Source of the DNA: Legionella worsleiensis
GTDB lineage: Bacteria > Pseudomonadota > Gammaproteobacteria > Legionellales > Legionellaceae
Length of the DNA: 64,000 nt
Assembly: GCF_001467535.1 (NCBI RefSeq)
Contig: NZ_LNZC01000027.1
Coordinates: forward strand, 35,428-99,427
Direction: 5' to 3'
The stretch's first letter is position 1. The number at the start of each line of letters is the position of its first letter. Made by a program: the position numbers and the translations under genes. Below, one piece after another: positions 9,250 to 18,055 of this stretch. The notes below the pieces were generated by a model. That model was given only the letters and a program-made list of their open reading frames with translations. It searched no databases and was not told the DNA's origin.

Positions 9250-10395
9250 TCAATACTTCCATAAGGTGTAATAAACCCAAATTTTTTCCGCATCTTTAGA
9301 ACCACTCTCTCGAGCCTTGGCTATCCAGTACTTTGCTTTGGCCATATCACGCTTTACTCCTTTTCCATCGGCATAAAGCAACCCAAGATTAATTTGTGCC
9401 AGAGCCAGATTTTGTTCTGCGGCTTTGGTATACCAGTAAATGGCTTTTTTGACATTAGCCTTCACGCCCTCCCCATTCATGTAAATCACGCCCAGATTAT
9501 TTTGCGCCAAAGGCTCTCCCTGGTCTGCCGCTTTTTGATACCAGTAAATCGCCTGGGTGTTGTCTTTTTTAACACCAAGCCCGTTCGTATACATGACCGC
9601 AAGATTGTGTTGCCCCAAGGGCAGACCTTGTTCAGCAGCTTTTTTATACCAGAAAACCGCTTCCTCATAGTTTACTGCTACTCCTTGCCCTTTCATGTAC
9701 ATCAAACCCAGATTATTTTGTGCTTCGGCATCACCTTGGGCTGCCGCTTTACTAAACCAGGTTAATGCCTTTTGATAATCCTGATAATCTCCACTGATGG
9801 AATAAATAATACCAAGATTATTCTGCGCAACCACATCACCTTGTGCAGCGGCCTTTTCAAACCAGAGGACAGCCTGTGCCGTATTTTTTTTAACGCCCTT
9901 ACCCTGCATGTACAATACAGCAAGATTGTACTGTCCATCAGAATTTCCTTGATCAGCAGCTTTTTTGTACCAGATAAACGCTTGTTGCATATCCTTGGCA
10001 ACCCCATAGCCGTATTCGTAGACAGTCCCCAGGTTATTCTGACCCAAAGCAGATCCCTGAGCTGCGGCTTTTTTTAACCAGATAATCGCTTGCTGATTGT
10101 CTTTTGGAACCCCAAGCCCTTTCAAATACAATAAACCCAGATTATTCTGCGCATCTGCATTGCCCTGCTCTGCTGCCTTTTGATACCAATATGCCGCTTT
10201 TTTAAAATCTTGTACTAATTCGGCCCCCGTCTCATATTGAATAGCCAGCTCAAGCTGAGATTGAACATCTCCCTGGAGGGCTTTATCTTGAATAGTTAAC
10301 TGACCCTGAGGATTTCTGTGCACATCATAATCCAGAGCCCAGCCAGATAATGAGGCCATAAATAATCCCAAAAGGGGTAAAAAAAAGCGTTTCAT
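9250..10395 (-). CDS. Secreted Sel1-repeat protein (LpnE-like)
   Basis: After a signal peptide (MKRFFLPLLGLFMASLSGWA) the mature protein is almost entirely Sel1-like repeats. About nine copies of a 36-residue unit are visible, each with AQNNLG-x-YxxGxGV and AxxWYxKAAxQG blocks. Such repeats form a solenoid used for protein-protein contacts. Length (381 residues), repeat number and genus context resemble LpnE, a Legionella factor for host entry and trafficking, but I cannot assign the gene. I start it at 10395 rather than the earlier ATG at 10407 because the four extra residues precede an otherwise standard signal peptide. It lies upstream of pilS in the same direction and may be co-transcribed with it. 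Confidence 0.85.
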   Translation of the reverse strand: MKRFFLPLLGLFMASLSGWALDYDVHRNPQGQLTIQDKALQGDVQSQLELAIQYETGAELVQDFKKAAYWYQKAAEQGNADAQNNLGLLYLKGLGVPKDNQQAIIWLKKAAAQGSALGQNNLGTVYEYGYGVAKDMQQAFIWYKKAADQGNSDGQYNLAVLYMQGKGVKKNTAQAVLWFEKAAAQGDVVAQNNLGIIYSISGDYQDYQKALTWFSKAAAQGDAEAQNNLGLMYMKGQGVAVNYEEAVFWYKKAAEQGLPLGQHNLAVMYTNGLGVKKDNTQAIYWYQKAADQGEPLAQNNLGVIYMNGEGVKANVKKAIYWYTKAAEQNLALAQINLGLLYADGKGVKRDMAKAKYWIAKARESGSKDAEKIWVYYTLWKY

Positions 10396-10478
10396 AGTAG
10401 CTCCCACACCGATTGTTCAATTATAGCACAACACGAGGGGGCAATTTTGAAAATGAAAGATCAAGGGAGAACAGGTTC

Positions 10479-10492
10479 TTGATATACATCAA
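10479..10492. promoter_or_regulatory. FNR/ANR-type box
   Basis: TTGATATACATCAA is a perfect match to the FNR/ANR consensus TTGAT-N4-ATCAA. It sits between the divergent Sel1-repeat and LysR genes, centred about 46 bases before the LysR-type start codon. Regulation by an FNR/CRP-family protein is inferred; no such regulator is in the window. Confidence 0.5.
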
Positions 10493-10531
10493 GACATCTG
10501 CTATATCCTTCATAAGCTTATCTTTAAAAAA

Positions 10532-11473
10532 ATGAGCATGAAACACTTGAATCTTAATTTACTGCGTGCTCTTTATGCTCTTCTTAGTTGCAGAAACGTA
10601 ACCCTTGCCAGTAAACAAATAGGCATTAGTCAATCTGCTATGAGCATTTCATTAAAACAATTAAGAACCTTTTATAACGATCCCCTCCTGGTACCGGGAC
10701 AACATAACATCATGCAACTAACCCCTTTAGCTCTTTCTTTAGTCGAGCCAACCCGTATTGCCATATCCCAAATTAACGCTGTATTTTCAATTCATCAGTC
10801 TTTTAAAGCAGCAACAGATACCCGAACTTTTCACATTGGTATGTCCGATCTGATTTCTTATGTATTAGCGCCAATCCTGATTGATAAAATTCAACAATTG
10901 GCGCCTTACCTAAAACTTCGCTTCATTCACCCAAATTATTCAGCTTCTGCGGATGTGTTTGAATCCGGTGAACTGGATGTAATGATAGGTATGTTTGAAA
11001 ATGTTCCGGGAAGCCTTAAGCAACAAGTATTATTTTATGATGAAGTGGTGATAGTCGGATGTAAGAATCATCCGGCGTTTGCACATGGCATAATAAATAT
11101 AGATGACCTACTAAACTACCCCCTGATCCAGCCCTCATTAAGTGATGTCCCATTCCATAACCACTTTGACCATTATTTAAGTAAAAAGGGGGAAGCACAA
11201 CGAGTATCCGTCTGCACCGATCATGGACTGATTCCACTAATAGCGTTGCCAGGAACCAATTACCTGACTATGACACTTCGTTCGGCAGCAGAACGATTAA
11301 ACACATTTACCGAGTTAAGCATAGCACCATCCCCCTTTCTAACAGAGATGTACAGCTGTTATCAATATTGGCACCCTAAAGACAACGAGGATCAGGCTCA
11401 CCAATGGTTGCGCACATTAATAAAAGATGCAGCCAAAGAAACAAAACTCTCAAAAATTACTGACGAAAATTAA
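10532..11473 (+). CDS. LysR-family transcriptional regulator
   Basis: A 313-residue LysR-type regulator. The winged HTH occupies about 5-65 (NLNLLRALYALLSCRNVTLASKQIGISQSAMSISLKQLR), followed by a periplasmic-binding-like effector domain from about residue 90. The HTH is closest in style to the NodD/NahR/LeuO branch (LNLLRALYALL...RNVTLAS). Two starts, 10532 and 10538, are possible and neither has a convincing ribosome site. It is divergent from the Sel1-repeat gene and lies 69 bases upstream of the phosphatase gene in the same direction, so that gene or the divergent one is the likeliest local target. The ligand is unknown. Confidence 0.86.
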   Translation: MSMKHLNLNLLRALYALLSCRNVTLASKQIGISQSAMSISLKQLRTFYNDPLLVPGQHNIMQLTPLALSLVEPTRIAISQINAVFSIHQSFKAATDTRTFHIGMSDLISYVLAPILIDKIQQLAPYLKLRFIHPNYSASADVFESGELDVMIGMFENVPGSLKQQVLFYDEVVIVGCKNHPAFAHGIINIDDLLNYPLIQPSLSDVPFHNHFDHYLSKKGEAQRVSVCTDHGLIPLIALPGTNYLTMTLRSAAERLNTFTELSIAPSPFLTEMYSCYQYWHPKDNEDQAHQWLRTLIKDAAKETKLSKITDEN

Positions 11474-11542
11474 AATACGCCTCTAACCGATGCAAGATGT
11501 AGTAATCGGCTATCCCTTCCATTAAACTTTAAAGTCGCTCTT

Positions 11543-12682
11543 ATGATTTTTATAACCCAATCAATGAATACACGACTGTCAAAGCAATCAACGTATTGCT
11601 GTAAAAAAAGAACCATTGGTTTATGGATATTATTTGCCCTGCTCAATACATGCAGTTTGAACGCAAAAACATCCAACACCATTCCCCTCTTGCAAATACC
11701 TCAATTACCTCAAGGAGCATTCTGGATAGATAACCATTGGCGCAACAATCCCCAAACAACCCAGGAAAAACCTTTTCGGTGGAGAAGCCCTCAGGCTTCT
11801 CGCGCTAATGACCTCACGAAGCAATCTGGAATCAATACTAAAGGCTTGGAACGTTTATTTATCTCGGGCAGCGCCATTCCTACATTAAACAATATGACCT
11901 GGCTTAAAAAAAATTACGGGGGTACACATCAGGTAAATATCATCGATCTAAGACAAGAAACTCATCTGTACCTCAATGGATTACCCATCAGCATTTTCTA
12001 TAAAAAAGATCAAATTAACTGGGGTAAAACATTTACGAAAATAAAAAAAGAGGAACAAGACTGGCTTAACTACCTCTCCAGACAAAATACTCTTTTAATC
12101 AATATACTGGGGAGACCTGTATCCGGTTTTAAAGTTCCTGTTAGCCCTGAATCCATAGCCATTAAAAACATTCATACCGAACAAGAAACCGCACAGCTTG
12201 CCGAAATTAATTATTATAGAATTCCAGTACCAGACTACCATCCACCATCTCCAGAACACGTTGATTTATTTCTTTCTCTGTTAAAAAAACTACCCAAACA
12301 AGCATGGCTTCATTACCATTGTGCCGCAGGTAAAGGCAGAACGACTACATTCATGGTCATGCATGATATTTTAGTCAACGGTGCAGAAGTAAGCCTGAAT
12401 GACATTATTATCAGGCAACAGCGTATGGGGGGAATTAATTTATTAACTTCTAAAGATACTCTGTCCGAACAACCCTGGAAACGTGAATACCATCTAGCTC
12501 GAGTTGATTTTATTAATTTATTTTACACTTATGTCACGCAAGGAATTTATCCTAATCAAGAGTTTAGTGAATGGATTCGCAACCAACCTGAAGGGTCTTA
12601 TACATTACTGCTCAAGACTGATGCTTATCCAAAAAAAAGACCACTTCAGAACGCAAAGAGGCTCTCAAAACAAGAGAAGTGA
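11543..12682 (+). CDS. Exported cysteine phosphatase, phytase/PTP-like (LppA-type)
   Basis: A 379-residue protein with an N-terminal hydrophobic segment (about 25-42, ending LNAK) suggesting export. The active-site P-loop is HCAAGKGRT with Cys260 and Arg266, the CX5R signature. The surrounding blocks (YYRIPVPDYHPPSPEHVDLFL, WLHYHCAAGKGRTTTFMVMH, DIIIRQQRMGG) follow the bacterial cysteine phytases of the Selenomonas PhyA type. In Legionella a relative, LppA, is a translocated phytase that also attacks phosphoinositides. Substrate here could be inositol polyphosphates, phosphoinositides or phosphotyrosine. An in-frame ATG at 11564 is an equally good start. Confidence 0.82.
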   Translation: MIFITQSMNTRLSKQSTYCCKKRTIGLWILFALLNTCSLNAKTSNTIPLLQIPQLPQGAFWIDNHWRNNPQTTQEKPFRWRSPQASRANDLTKQSGINTKGLERLFISGSAIPTLNNMTWLKKNYGGTHQVNIIDLRQETHLYLNGLPISIFYKKDQINWGKTFTKIKKEEQDWLNYLSRQNTLLINILGRPVSGFKVPVSPESIAIKNIHTEQETAQLAEINYYRIPVPDYHPPSPEHVDLFLSLLKKLPKQAWLHYHCAAGKGRTTTFMVMHDILVNGAEVSLNDIIIRQQRMGGINLLTSKDTLSEQPWKREYHLARVDFINLFYTYVTQGIYPNQEFSEWIRNQPEGSYTLLLKTDAYPKKRPLQNAKRLSKQEK

Positions 12683-12698
12683 TTTGGGCTTGAACAAC

Positions 12699-12839
12699 CT
12701 ATTTACCCATCTTTTCTTTAATTTCCTCAAGCTCTTTAATTTTATAAGACAACTTATTTTGATTGTCCTTTTATTCCCAAGCGACTATTTCTAATTCTTT
12801 TTGCGTTTGCTCTAAGAAAAAATCGATAAATTTCAGGGA
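12699..12839 (-). pseudogene. Remnant of a small helical protein, interrupted by TAA
   Basis: The gap between the phosphatase and the GGDEF gene contains, on the minus strand, a frame reading KFIDFFLEQTQKELEIVAWE, then a TAA at 12773-12771, then KDNQNKLSYKIKELEEIKEK-MGK and a TAG at 12701-12699. The amino-acid composition is that of a charged helical or coiled-coil protein, with the stop in the middle and no ATG in front. I read it as a decayed small gene or gene end. The coding appearance could be chance, given the short length. Confidence 0.35.
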
Positions 12840-12907
12840 TATTCTTGTTTATTTGTGCTAAATTTTACAAAAAGGGATTTATTATTGCAAACCAAGAGAA
12901 GGACCTA

Positions 12908-15145
12908 ATGGAACATTCATTTGTGTTTAATGAAACCACTTTGAAACGAATACCTCAATTCCTGGTCTTGATTATTATTCTGTTGTTAGGGCTACCCTAC
13001 CTGGGTTTGTATTTTGGATTAGATTTTGGCACCATTTCTCATCGATTAAATGAAACAACAGAATCTAACTCGTTTATAATCGAATCACAAATCAGAGGTT
13101 ATTTCAGGCAAACATTATTACAATGGTCTGGATTCTCTCTTGCGGCAGTGACCGTATTGTTGGCATTTACTCAATACAGACTCAGCCGTGATAAAGTTGC
13201 TCTAATTATTGGATTGGCGATTTTATTCTCGGGTTCAACAGAAGCGCTGCATACGCTGATGATTGATGGTTTATCCCTTGAATTTCAACAAAAAAAGAAT
13301 TTAGATGCTTTAATATGGATTTTTTCCAACAGTATCAGCGGACTAATACTGTCTTTAGGATTGATCATACTGATTGCGTCCAATCGCAAGCATAATGTCC
13401 GTTTTACTACATTTATTCTGCTGACCACGTTATTAGTTTTATCAGCCATAACGCTTATTTATTATGCAACTGGTGTGATTAAACTCCCACAAATGTGGTA
13501 CTCTGATTTTATCCTATCAAGACCTTATGAACTCATTTCAGTATTAATCTATTTAGTACTCATGATCTTTATCTACCCTAAAGCCTACAAAGCGTATCCA
13601 ACAATTTTGGTTAATTGCATTTTTTATATGGCCCTTACTCAAATTGTAACTTCGTTATACATGATGCTTTTATCCAGCTCACCTTATGACAGTGGGTATA
13701 ACATTGCTTATGTGTTAAAACTGGTTAATTATTTTATTCCTTGCACCTGTTTGGTAATTAATTATGTTTTTTCTTATACTGCCGTTTTAAAGGCGCAAAA
13801 AAGATTAAAAATCAAACAAAACGAATTGGCTTATATTGCGTCCCATGACTCATTAACCAACTTGTATAACAGGCGTGAATTTGAAATGTTGCTGGAGAAG
13901 TCCATTGCAACTGCCGCAAGAATGCGCCGATCTATAGCCTTGTTATTGATCGATCTTGATAACTTTAAAGCCACCAATGATGCATTCGGACATGTTCATG
14001 GAGATGAACTTTTAAGGCAATTTGCCAAAAGATTGGTTTTGTTGACCCGTAAGGGGGATATTATATCCAGAGTAGGCGGTGACGAATTTACTCTAATATC
14101 CCCCAATTTAAATACTCCATCCTGCGCTCGTCAGCTGGCTGAGCGCATATTAAGCGAACTAAAAAACCCCTATCCCATTAACGGTAAATTAATTACGGTA
14201 ACCGTCAGTATAGGCATGTCTATTTTTCCCGATGACAGCACCAATGCAAAAGATTTACTGATTAAAGCTGATCTGGCTATGTATAAAGCGAAAAAGAGTG
14301 GGAGGAACACTTATCAGTTTTATACACAGCAACTCAGTTATCAGCAACACAGAGAATCAGAAATTGAAGCCCATTTGCGTAAAGCGATCCAAAATGACGA
14401 ATTTGAGCTAAATTATCAGCCTAAATTTAATCTGCTCACTATGGAAATTACGGGAGCCGAAATTCTTTTGCGTTGGCACAATGAGACTTTAGGGGAAGTT
14501 TCTCCAGAGGAATTTATTCCCGTTGCAGAAGCCACGGGCTTAATCATTGATTTGGGAATGTGGATTTTAAAGAAAACTGCCGAACAAATCAGAGCATGGC
14601 AGCTGCATTATCCCAACAATATTTCATTTTCTATCAATATTTCACCTATTCAGTTAGCTAATAAACAATTTATCAAACATCTTAAAAATACATTGCAAGA
14701 CAACAGTGCGTTACTGGAATCCCTTGAGCTGGAAATTACGGAAAATGTTTTGATGGAAGACCATGAAGAGGTTTTTGGAGTTCTCAAAGGTATCTCGAAT
14801 TTAGGCGTAAAAATCTCTCTTGATGATTTTGGTAAAGGATACTCCTCGCTAAGTCGGCTAAAAAAACTTCCCATAAACACATTAAAAATCGATAAAGATT
14901 TTATCAGTGACATACACCATGAAGAAGACAAAATAATATTGGTGGATATTATGATCAATTTAGCTCAGGAACTGGGAATGAGTATCGTCGCTGAGGGGAT
15001 AGAAACCCCCCATCAATTAAACTACCTTGTCGCAAAAAAATGCCATTTGGGACAAGGTTTTCTTTTAAGTAAGCCACTAACAGCCCAGGAATTTGAGGAA
15101 TTTGCCTTCGCACCTACTCGTGAAAAAAGCTCTCTTGCAGAATAA
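12908..15145 (+). CDS. Membrane GGDEF protein with EAL-like domain (EIL variant)
   Basis: Cyclic-di-GMP signalling protein of 745 residues. An N-terminal membrane region with about seven to eight helices (to about residue 290) is followed by a GGDEF domain with an intact RVGGDEF motif (GGDEF 390-394), so diguanylate cyclase activity is expected. The C-terminal EAL-like domain has the signature as EIL (Glu518-Ile-Leu in GAEILLRW) but keeps the downstream acidic residues: ENVLMED, LDDFGKGYSS (Lys where Thr is usual), KIDKDFI and VAEGIE. Phosphodiesterase activity is thus possible but not certain. The ATG at 12908 is chosen because GAGAAGGA precedes it; a frame opening at 12845 adds 21 unlikely residues. 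Confidence 0.87.
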   Translation: MEHSFVFNETTLKRIPQFLVLIIILLLGLPYLGLYFGLDFGTISHRLNETTESNSFIIESQIRGYFRQTLLQWSGFSLAAVTVLLAFTQYRLSRDKVALIIGLAILFSGSTEALHTLMIDGLSLEFQQKKNLDALIWIFSNSISGLILSLGLIILIASNRKHNVRFTTFILLTTLLVLSAITLIYYATGVIKLPQMWYSDFILSRPYELISVLIYLVLMIFIYPKAYKAYPTILVNCIFYMALTQIVTSLYMMLLSSSPYDSGYNIAYVLKLVNYFIPCTCLVINYVFSYTAVLKAQKRLKIKQNELAYIASHDSLTNLYNRREFEMLLEKSIATAARMRRSIALLLIDLDNFKATNDAFGHVHGDELLRQFAKRLVLLTRKGDIISRVGGDEFTLISPNLNTPSCARQLAERILSELKNPYPINGKLITVTVSIGMSIFPDDSTNAKDLLIKADLAMYKAKKSGRNTYQFYTQQLSYQQHRESEIEAHLRKAIQNDEFELNYQPKFNLLTMEITGAEILLRWHNETLGEVSPEEFIPVAEATGLIIDLGMWILKKTAEQIRAWQLHYPNNISFSINISPIQLANKQFIKHLKNTLQDNSALLESLELEITENVLMEDHEEVFGVLKGISNLGVKISLDDFGKGYSSLSRLKKLPINTLKIDKDFISDIHHEEDKIILVDIMINLAQELGMSIVAEGIETPHQLNYLVAKKCHLGQGFLLSKPLTAQEFEEFAFAPTREKSSLAE

Positions 15146-15155
15146 TTCTGAAACA

Positions 15156-15179
15156 GATGCCTCCAAAACTAGAGGCATC
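15156..15179. terminator. Hairpin between convergent genes
   Basis: Perfect 8-bp stem GATGCCTC / GAGGCATC with an 8-base loop, lying between the convergent GGDEF and yajQ genes and followed by a short T-rich run. It probably terminates transcription from both sides. Confidence 0.5.
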
Positions 15180-15195
15180 ACTGTTTGGCCAGGTG

Positions 15196-15681
15196 CTAGT
15201 CTCGAAAATTTTCAAATTGCAATGGCAGCTCTATATCTGATTTCTTTAATAATGCTATAGTATCCTGCAGATCATCGCGTTTTTTTCCCGTAACCCTGAT
15301 TTTTTCACCTTGGATAGACGCTTGAACTTTAGCCTTGCTGTCTTTGATGTATTTAATGATTTCTTTAGCTGCCGGCTGATCTATTCCCTGTTTAAACGTC
15401 ATATTCAAGGAATAAAATTTACCAATGTGAACCGGTTTCTCTTCCATATCAACCCCGGCAGTAGTCAGATTACGTTTGGTACAATGATTACGAAACAGAT
15501 CTTCTAACTGACGCACCTGAAATTCGGATTCTGAGCGCAAGGTCACCGTCAGCTCTTTAAGTTCTATCGTCGCCTCAACTCCCCGAAAATCAAACCGGGT
15601 TCCCACTTCCCGAGTTGCGTTTTCAACTGCATTACGTAACTCAACTTCATTTATTTCAGAAACTATATCAAACGATGGCAT
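15196..15681 (-). CDS. yajQ: YajQ/UPF0234 nucleotide-binding protein
   Basis: A 161-residue cytosolic protein starting MPSFDIVSEINEVELRNAVENA, the hallmark of YajQ. Later family blocks are RFDFRGVEATIEL, KQGIDQPAAKEIIKYIKDSKAKVQ and ASIQGEKIRVTGKKRDDLQ. Family members bind nucleotides, and the Xanthomonas homologue binds cyclic-di-GMP and acts with a transcription factor in virulence. I start it at 15681; a longer frame beginning at 15783 adds 34 residues that do not resemble the family. It is convergent with a diguanylate cyclase gene, which is suggestive but not proof of a link. Confidence 0.93.
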   Translation of the reverse strand: MPSFDIVSEINEVELRNAVENATREVGTRFDFRGVEATIELKELTVTLRSESEFQVRQLEDLFRNHCTKRNLTTAGVDMEEKPVHIGKFYSLNMTFKQGIDQPAAKEIIKYIKDSKAKVQASIQGEKIRVTGKKRDDLQDTIALLKKSDIELPLQFENFRD

Positions 15682-15941
15682 AGATAACCCATAAAAATCA
15701 AAAATCCTAATGTAACAAAAAACCCGAGACTGGGAAAGGCTGATACTCACCCCCTTGGGAAAAAGTGCGAACTTAATGTTCAACTAAAGAACTGTTGCTA
15801 ATTAAACAAAAGAATGTTATCAAATTAACTGGTACAAAAATAACCTGATTGGTTATGAATATTAGTACCGGGCAGTAAACACACCTATCATAAACCAGGC
15901 AATATCCTAAGGATTATTTGCTTTCTCAAGGAGTGAGAAGT

Positions 15942-17957
15942 ATGGGGAAGGAAAAGAAAGAACACATGACGTCATACCGACCGATTTCTGATAAATCACG
16001 ATTTTGGTTCCATTCTGAATATTGTTACACCGAAGAAGAATTAGCGTTTCGTGAATGGGTTATAACCCTTCGTGCCAAATCCGGCATTCATCCGGATTAT
16101 TTAAGCAACCCTGGGTCATGGTTTGCGGATAACGAGCAAGCATTAGTGAATCATTATGAACATGCGTGGTTTTATTCCGATACTTATAAACCCAGGCAGG
16201 TATTAACTCGTGATGATTTTCATGTTCAACCCATTGACAGTCAGAGACTGCAATGGCCTGCCTTATATGATTTAATGCAAAATACAGGAGATTACCTTCT
16301 GATAAGAAACAGGGAATTAAGCGCAGAACACTTAAACCAGCCTATGAATTTTGTGCTTTTAGATGTTAACCATATTTTAAAAGGGTTAAGCCAAAATACT
16401 AACATCCAGCAAGTTCAGGAACAATTGGAAGCTTTGACTCATTATTTAATAACCATTGAAAAAAACATTTCCCCCCTTGAAGGTTCCGATCGTTTATTTT
16501 TAGCCAATTTTCGCAGAGTAATAGACAGTAAAATACATCCTCATTTAACTCATCTGGTTGAATCACAACTGCTCAAAGAACGTCTTGGCGAATTATTAAA
16601 AACCATAAAAAAACTCTCAACAGACAGAAACAGAATTTTACATTTTGCCTTAAACATCAATCCCGTGAATCCTCACCCCTATGATTTTACTCTGGAGCAA
16701 ATTGCGGATATTCGGGCATATCCCACTCAGGCAGCAAAAAACTGCGCAACAACATCTACCGAATTGATGGTTGATGCACCACCAGTACTGCAATTGACCA
16801 TGGAACAATTAAAAAGCTGTCCTCACTTCCATTTAATTGCCATGGATGAACGCATTTTAAATCACTATGCCAACGCCATTTCAGATTTGGATGAGTTAGA
16901 CCGATTCCAAAAGGTAGTGGCTCAAATCATGGATTTGTTGGGACAGGCCGGCGAGGTCTATACCATTCATCAGTTTAAAGAACAAATGCTGACGCTACTC
17001 ACTCAAATTGATGTATTTATAGATGAATCAACAGTGCCTATTGATGCAATCCTGCAAGAAAATACTCAGGCCTATCACAAAGCCATACAACAAGAACAGG
17101 ATCTAACCGTATGGAAACGAATGTTTACCACTGAGAAGATAAAACTGCAAAACTTTAGAAAAAATCACGATACTTTATCTCAATTTCCATCCAGAAGTTC
17201 GGATTTGGTTAAAACAAACAAAGTGCTTAAAGGGCAGGTAAATCAGGTCATAAGCCACTTAAGCTCCTCCCAGATTAAGGACATCTCATTTGCAGCGCTC
17301 ACAGGAAAAGCACAAGAACTCGATAAATTGATGGGTTCCATGCATCAATGGGTAAAAAATCAACACACCAAACAAGGGAAAATAGCACCCTCTGCCCCAG
17401 AGCCCCTAGCCATTGCCTCTACATCAGTAATACCGCAATTGGAGGCAGTAGCTGCATTACCCCCATCGCCCTCATTGCCATTTGCACTCTACGAATCATC
17501 ATCTGCATGGGATAAAGCGCTTTGTGATGCAAACACACCCAATTGCACGACAAACTCTTGCCCTCCTGACCATTCTGCAAATGCGATGTTTTATATAGGG
17601 CTGTTTTCATTGCTTCCTCTGAGCATTTTTGTATTGGTTTTTTTCTATGAATGGAATAAAGAAAAAACATCGCCCCTATCTGCTCAGGGGAGTGAAAAAG
17701 AATTCAATAACATCAAAACAGTTGTTGATGATTTATTGGCACAAATGAACTGCTTGATACCCGATGCTGATGACGACCAGGCCGATGCTTATGAGCTGTG
17801 TTTAGAGGAATACAAGCAATTATGCGATGCCGCTGATCAAGGAAGCTATAATTGCCAAAGTCTGAACGAATTGCATGAGAATTTGCAACACATTGAGCAA
17901 CAATTACACTCACTCTCAGAAGAGGATGAATACGAACCTGCTTTATTAGTCATTTAA
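15942..17957 (+). CDS. Large orphan protein with C-proximal membrane segment; candidate effector
   Basis: I do not recognise this 671-residue protein. Most of it (about 1-500) is predicted helical, with charged heptad-like stretches, for example the segment around KLQNFRKNHDTLSQF. One strong hydrophobic stretch, FYIGLFSLLPLSIFVLVFFY, lies near residue 550, followed by a charged, acidic tail ending SEEDEYEPALLVI. An E-rich tail followed by hydrophobic residues is the 'E-block' arrangement seen in Dot/Icm substrates. The start at 15942 is supported by AAGGAG eight bases upstream. Effector status is an inference from tail composition and genus; a membrane-anchored structural protein is the alternative. 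Confidence 0.6.
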   Translation: MGKEKKEHMTSYRPISDKSRFWFHSEYCYTEEELAFREWVITLRAKSGIHPDYLSNPGSWFADNEQALVNHYEHAWFYSDTYKPRQVLTRDDFHVQPIDSQRLQWPALYDLMQNTGDYLLIRNRELSAEHLNQPMNFVLLDVNHILKGLSQNTNIQQVQEQLEALTHYLITIEKNISPLEGSDRLFLANFRRVIDSKIHPHLTHLVESQLLKERLGELLKTIKKLSTDRNRILHFALNINPVNPHPYDFTLEQIADIRAYPTQAAKNCATTSTELMVDAPPVLQLTMEQLKSCPHFHLIAMDERILNHYANAISDLDELDRFQKVVAQIMDLLGQAGEVYTIHQFKEQMLTLLTQIDVFIDESTVPIDAILQENTQAYHKAIQQEQDLTVWKRMFTTEKIKLQNFRKNHDTLSQFPSRSSDLVKTNKVLKGQVNQVISHLSSSQIKDISFAALTGKAQELDKLMGSMHQWVKNQHTKQGKIAPSAPEPLAIASTSVIPQLEAVAALPPSPSLPFALYESSSAWDKALCDANTPNCTTNSCPPDHSANAMFYIGLFSLLPLSIFVLVFFYEWNKEKTSPLSAQGSEKEFNNIKTVVDDLLAQMNCLIPDADDDQADAYELCLEEYKQLCDAADQGSYNCQSLNELHENLQHIEQQLHSLSEEDEYEPALLVI

Positions 17958-17985
17958 TACTTCTAATACTTCCAGGAAGACGGTA

Positions 17986-18021
17986 GGGATGAGTTAATAA
18001 CTAAAAATACTAACCCATCCC
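17986..18021. terminator. Hairpin between convergent genes
   Basis: Stem GGGATGAGTTA / TAACCCATCCC (11 bp, one mismatch) with a 14-base AT-rich loop, centred between the convergent 15942 and 18916 genes. It probably acts as a terminator. Confidence 0.45.
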
Positions 18022-18055
18022 AATTTAAGGTTTGTTTAAAATACATCCACCAAGA

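Noticed and set aside
9394..10077. Antisense open frames within the Sel1-repeat gene
   Set aside because: They arise from the repeated codon pattern of the Sel1 units; no ribosome sites and no sensible protein.
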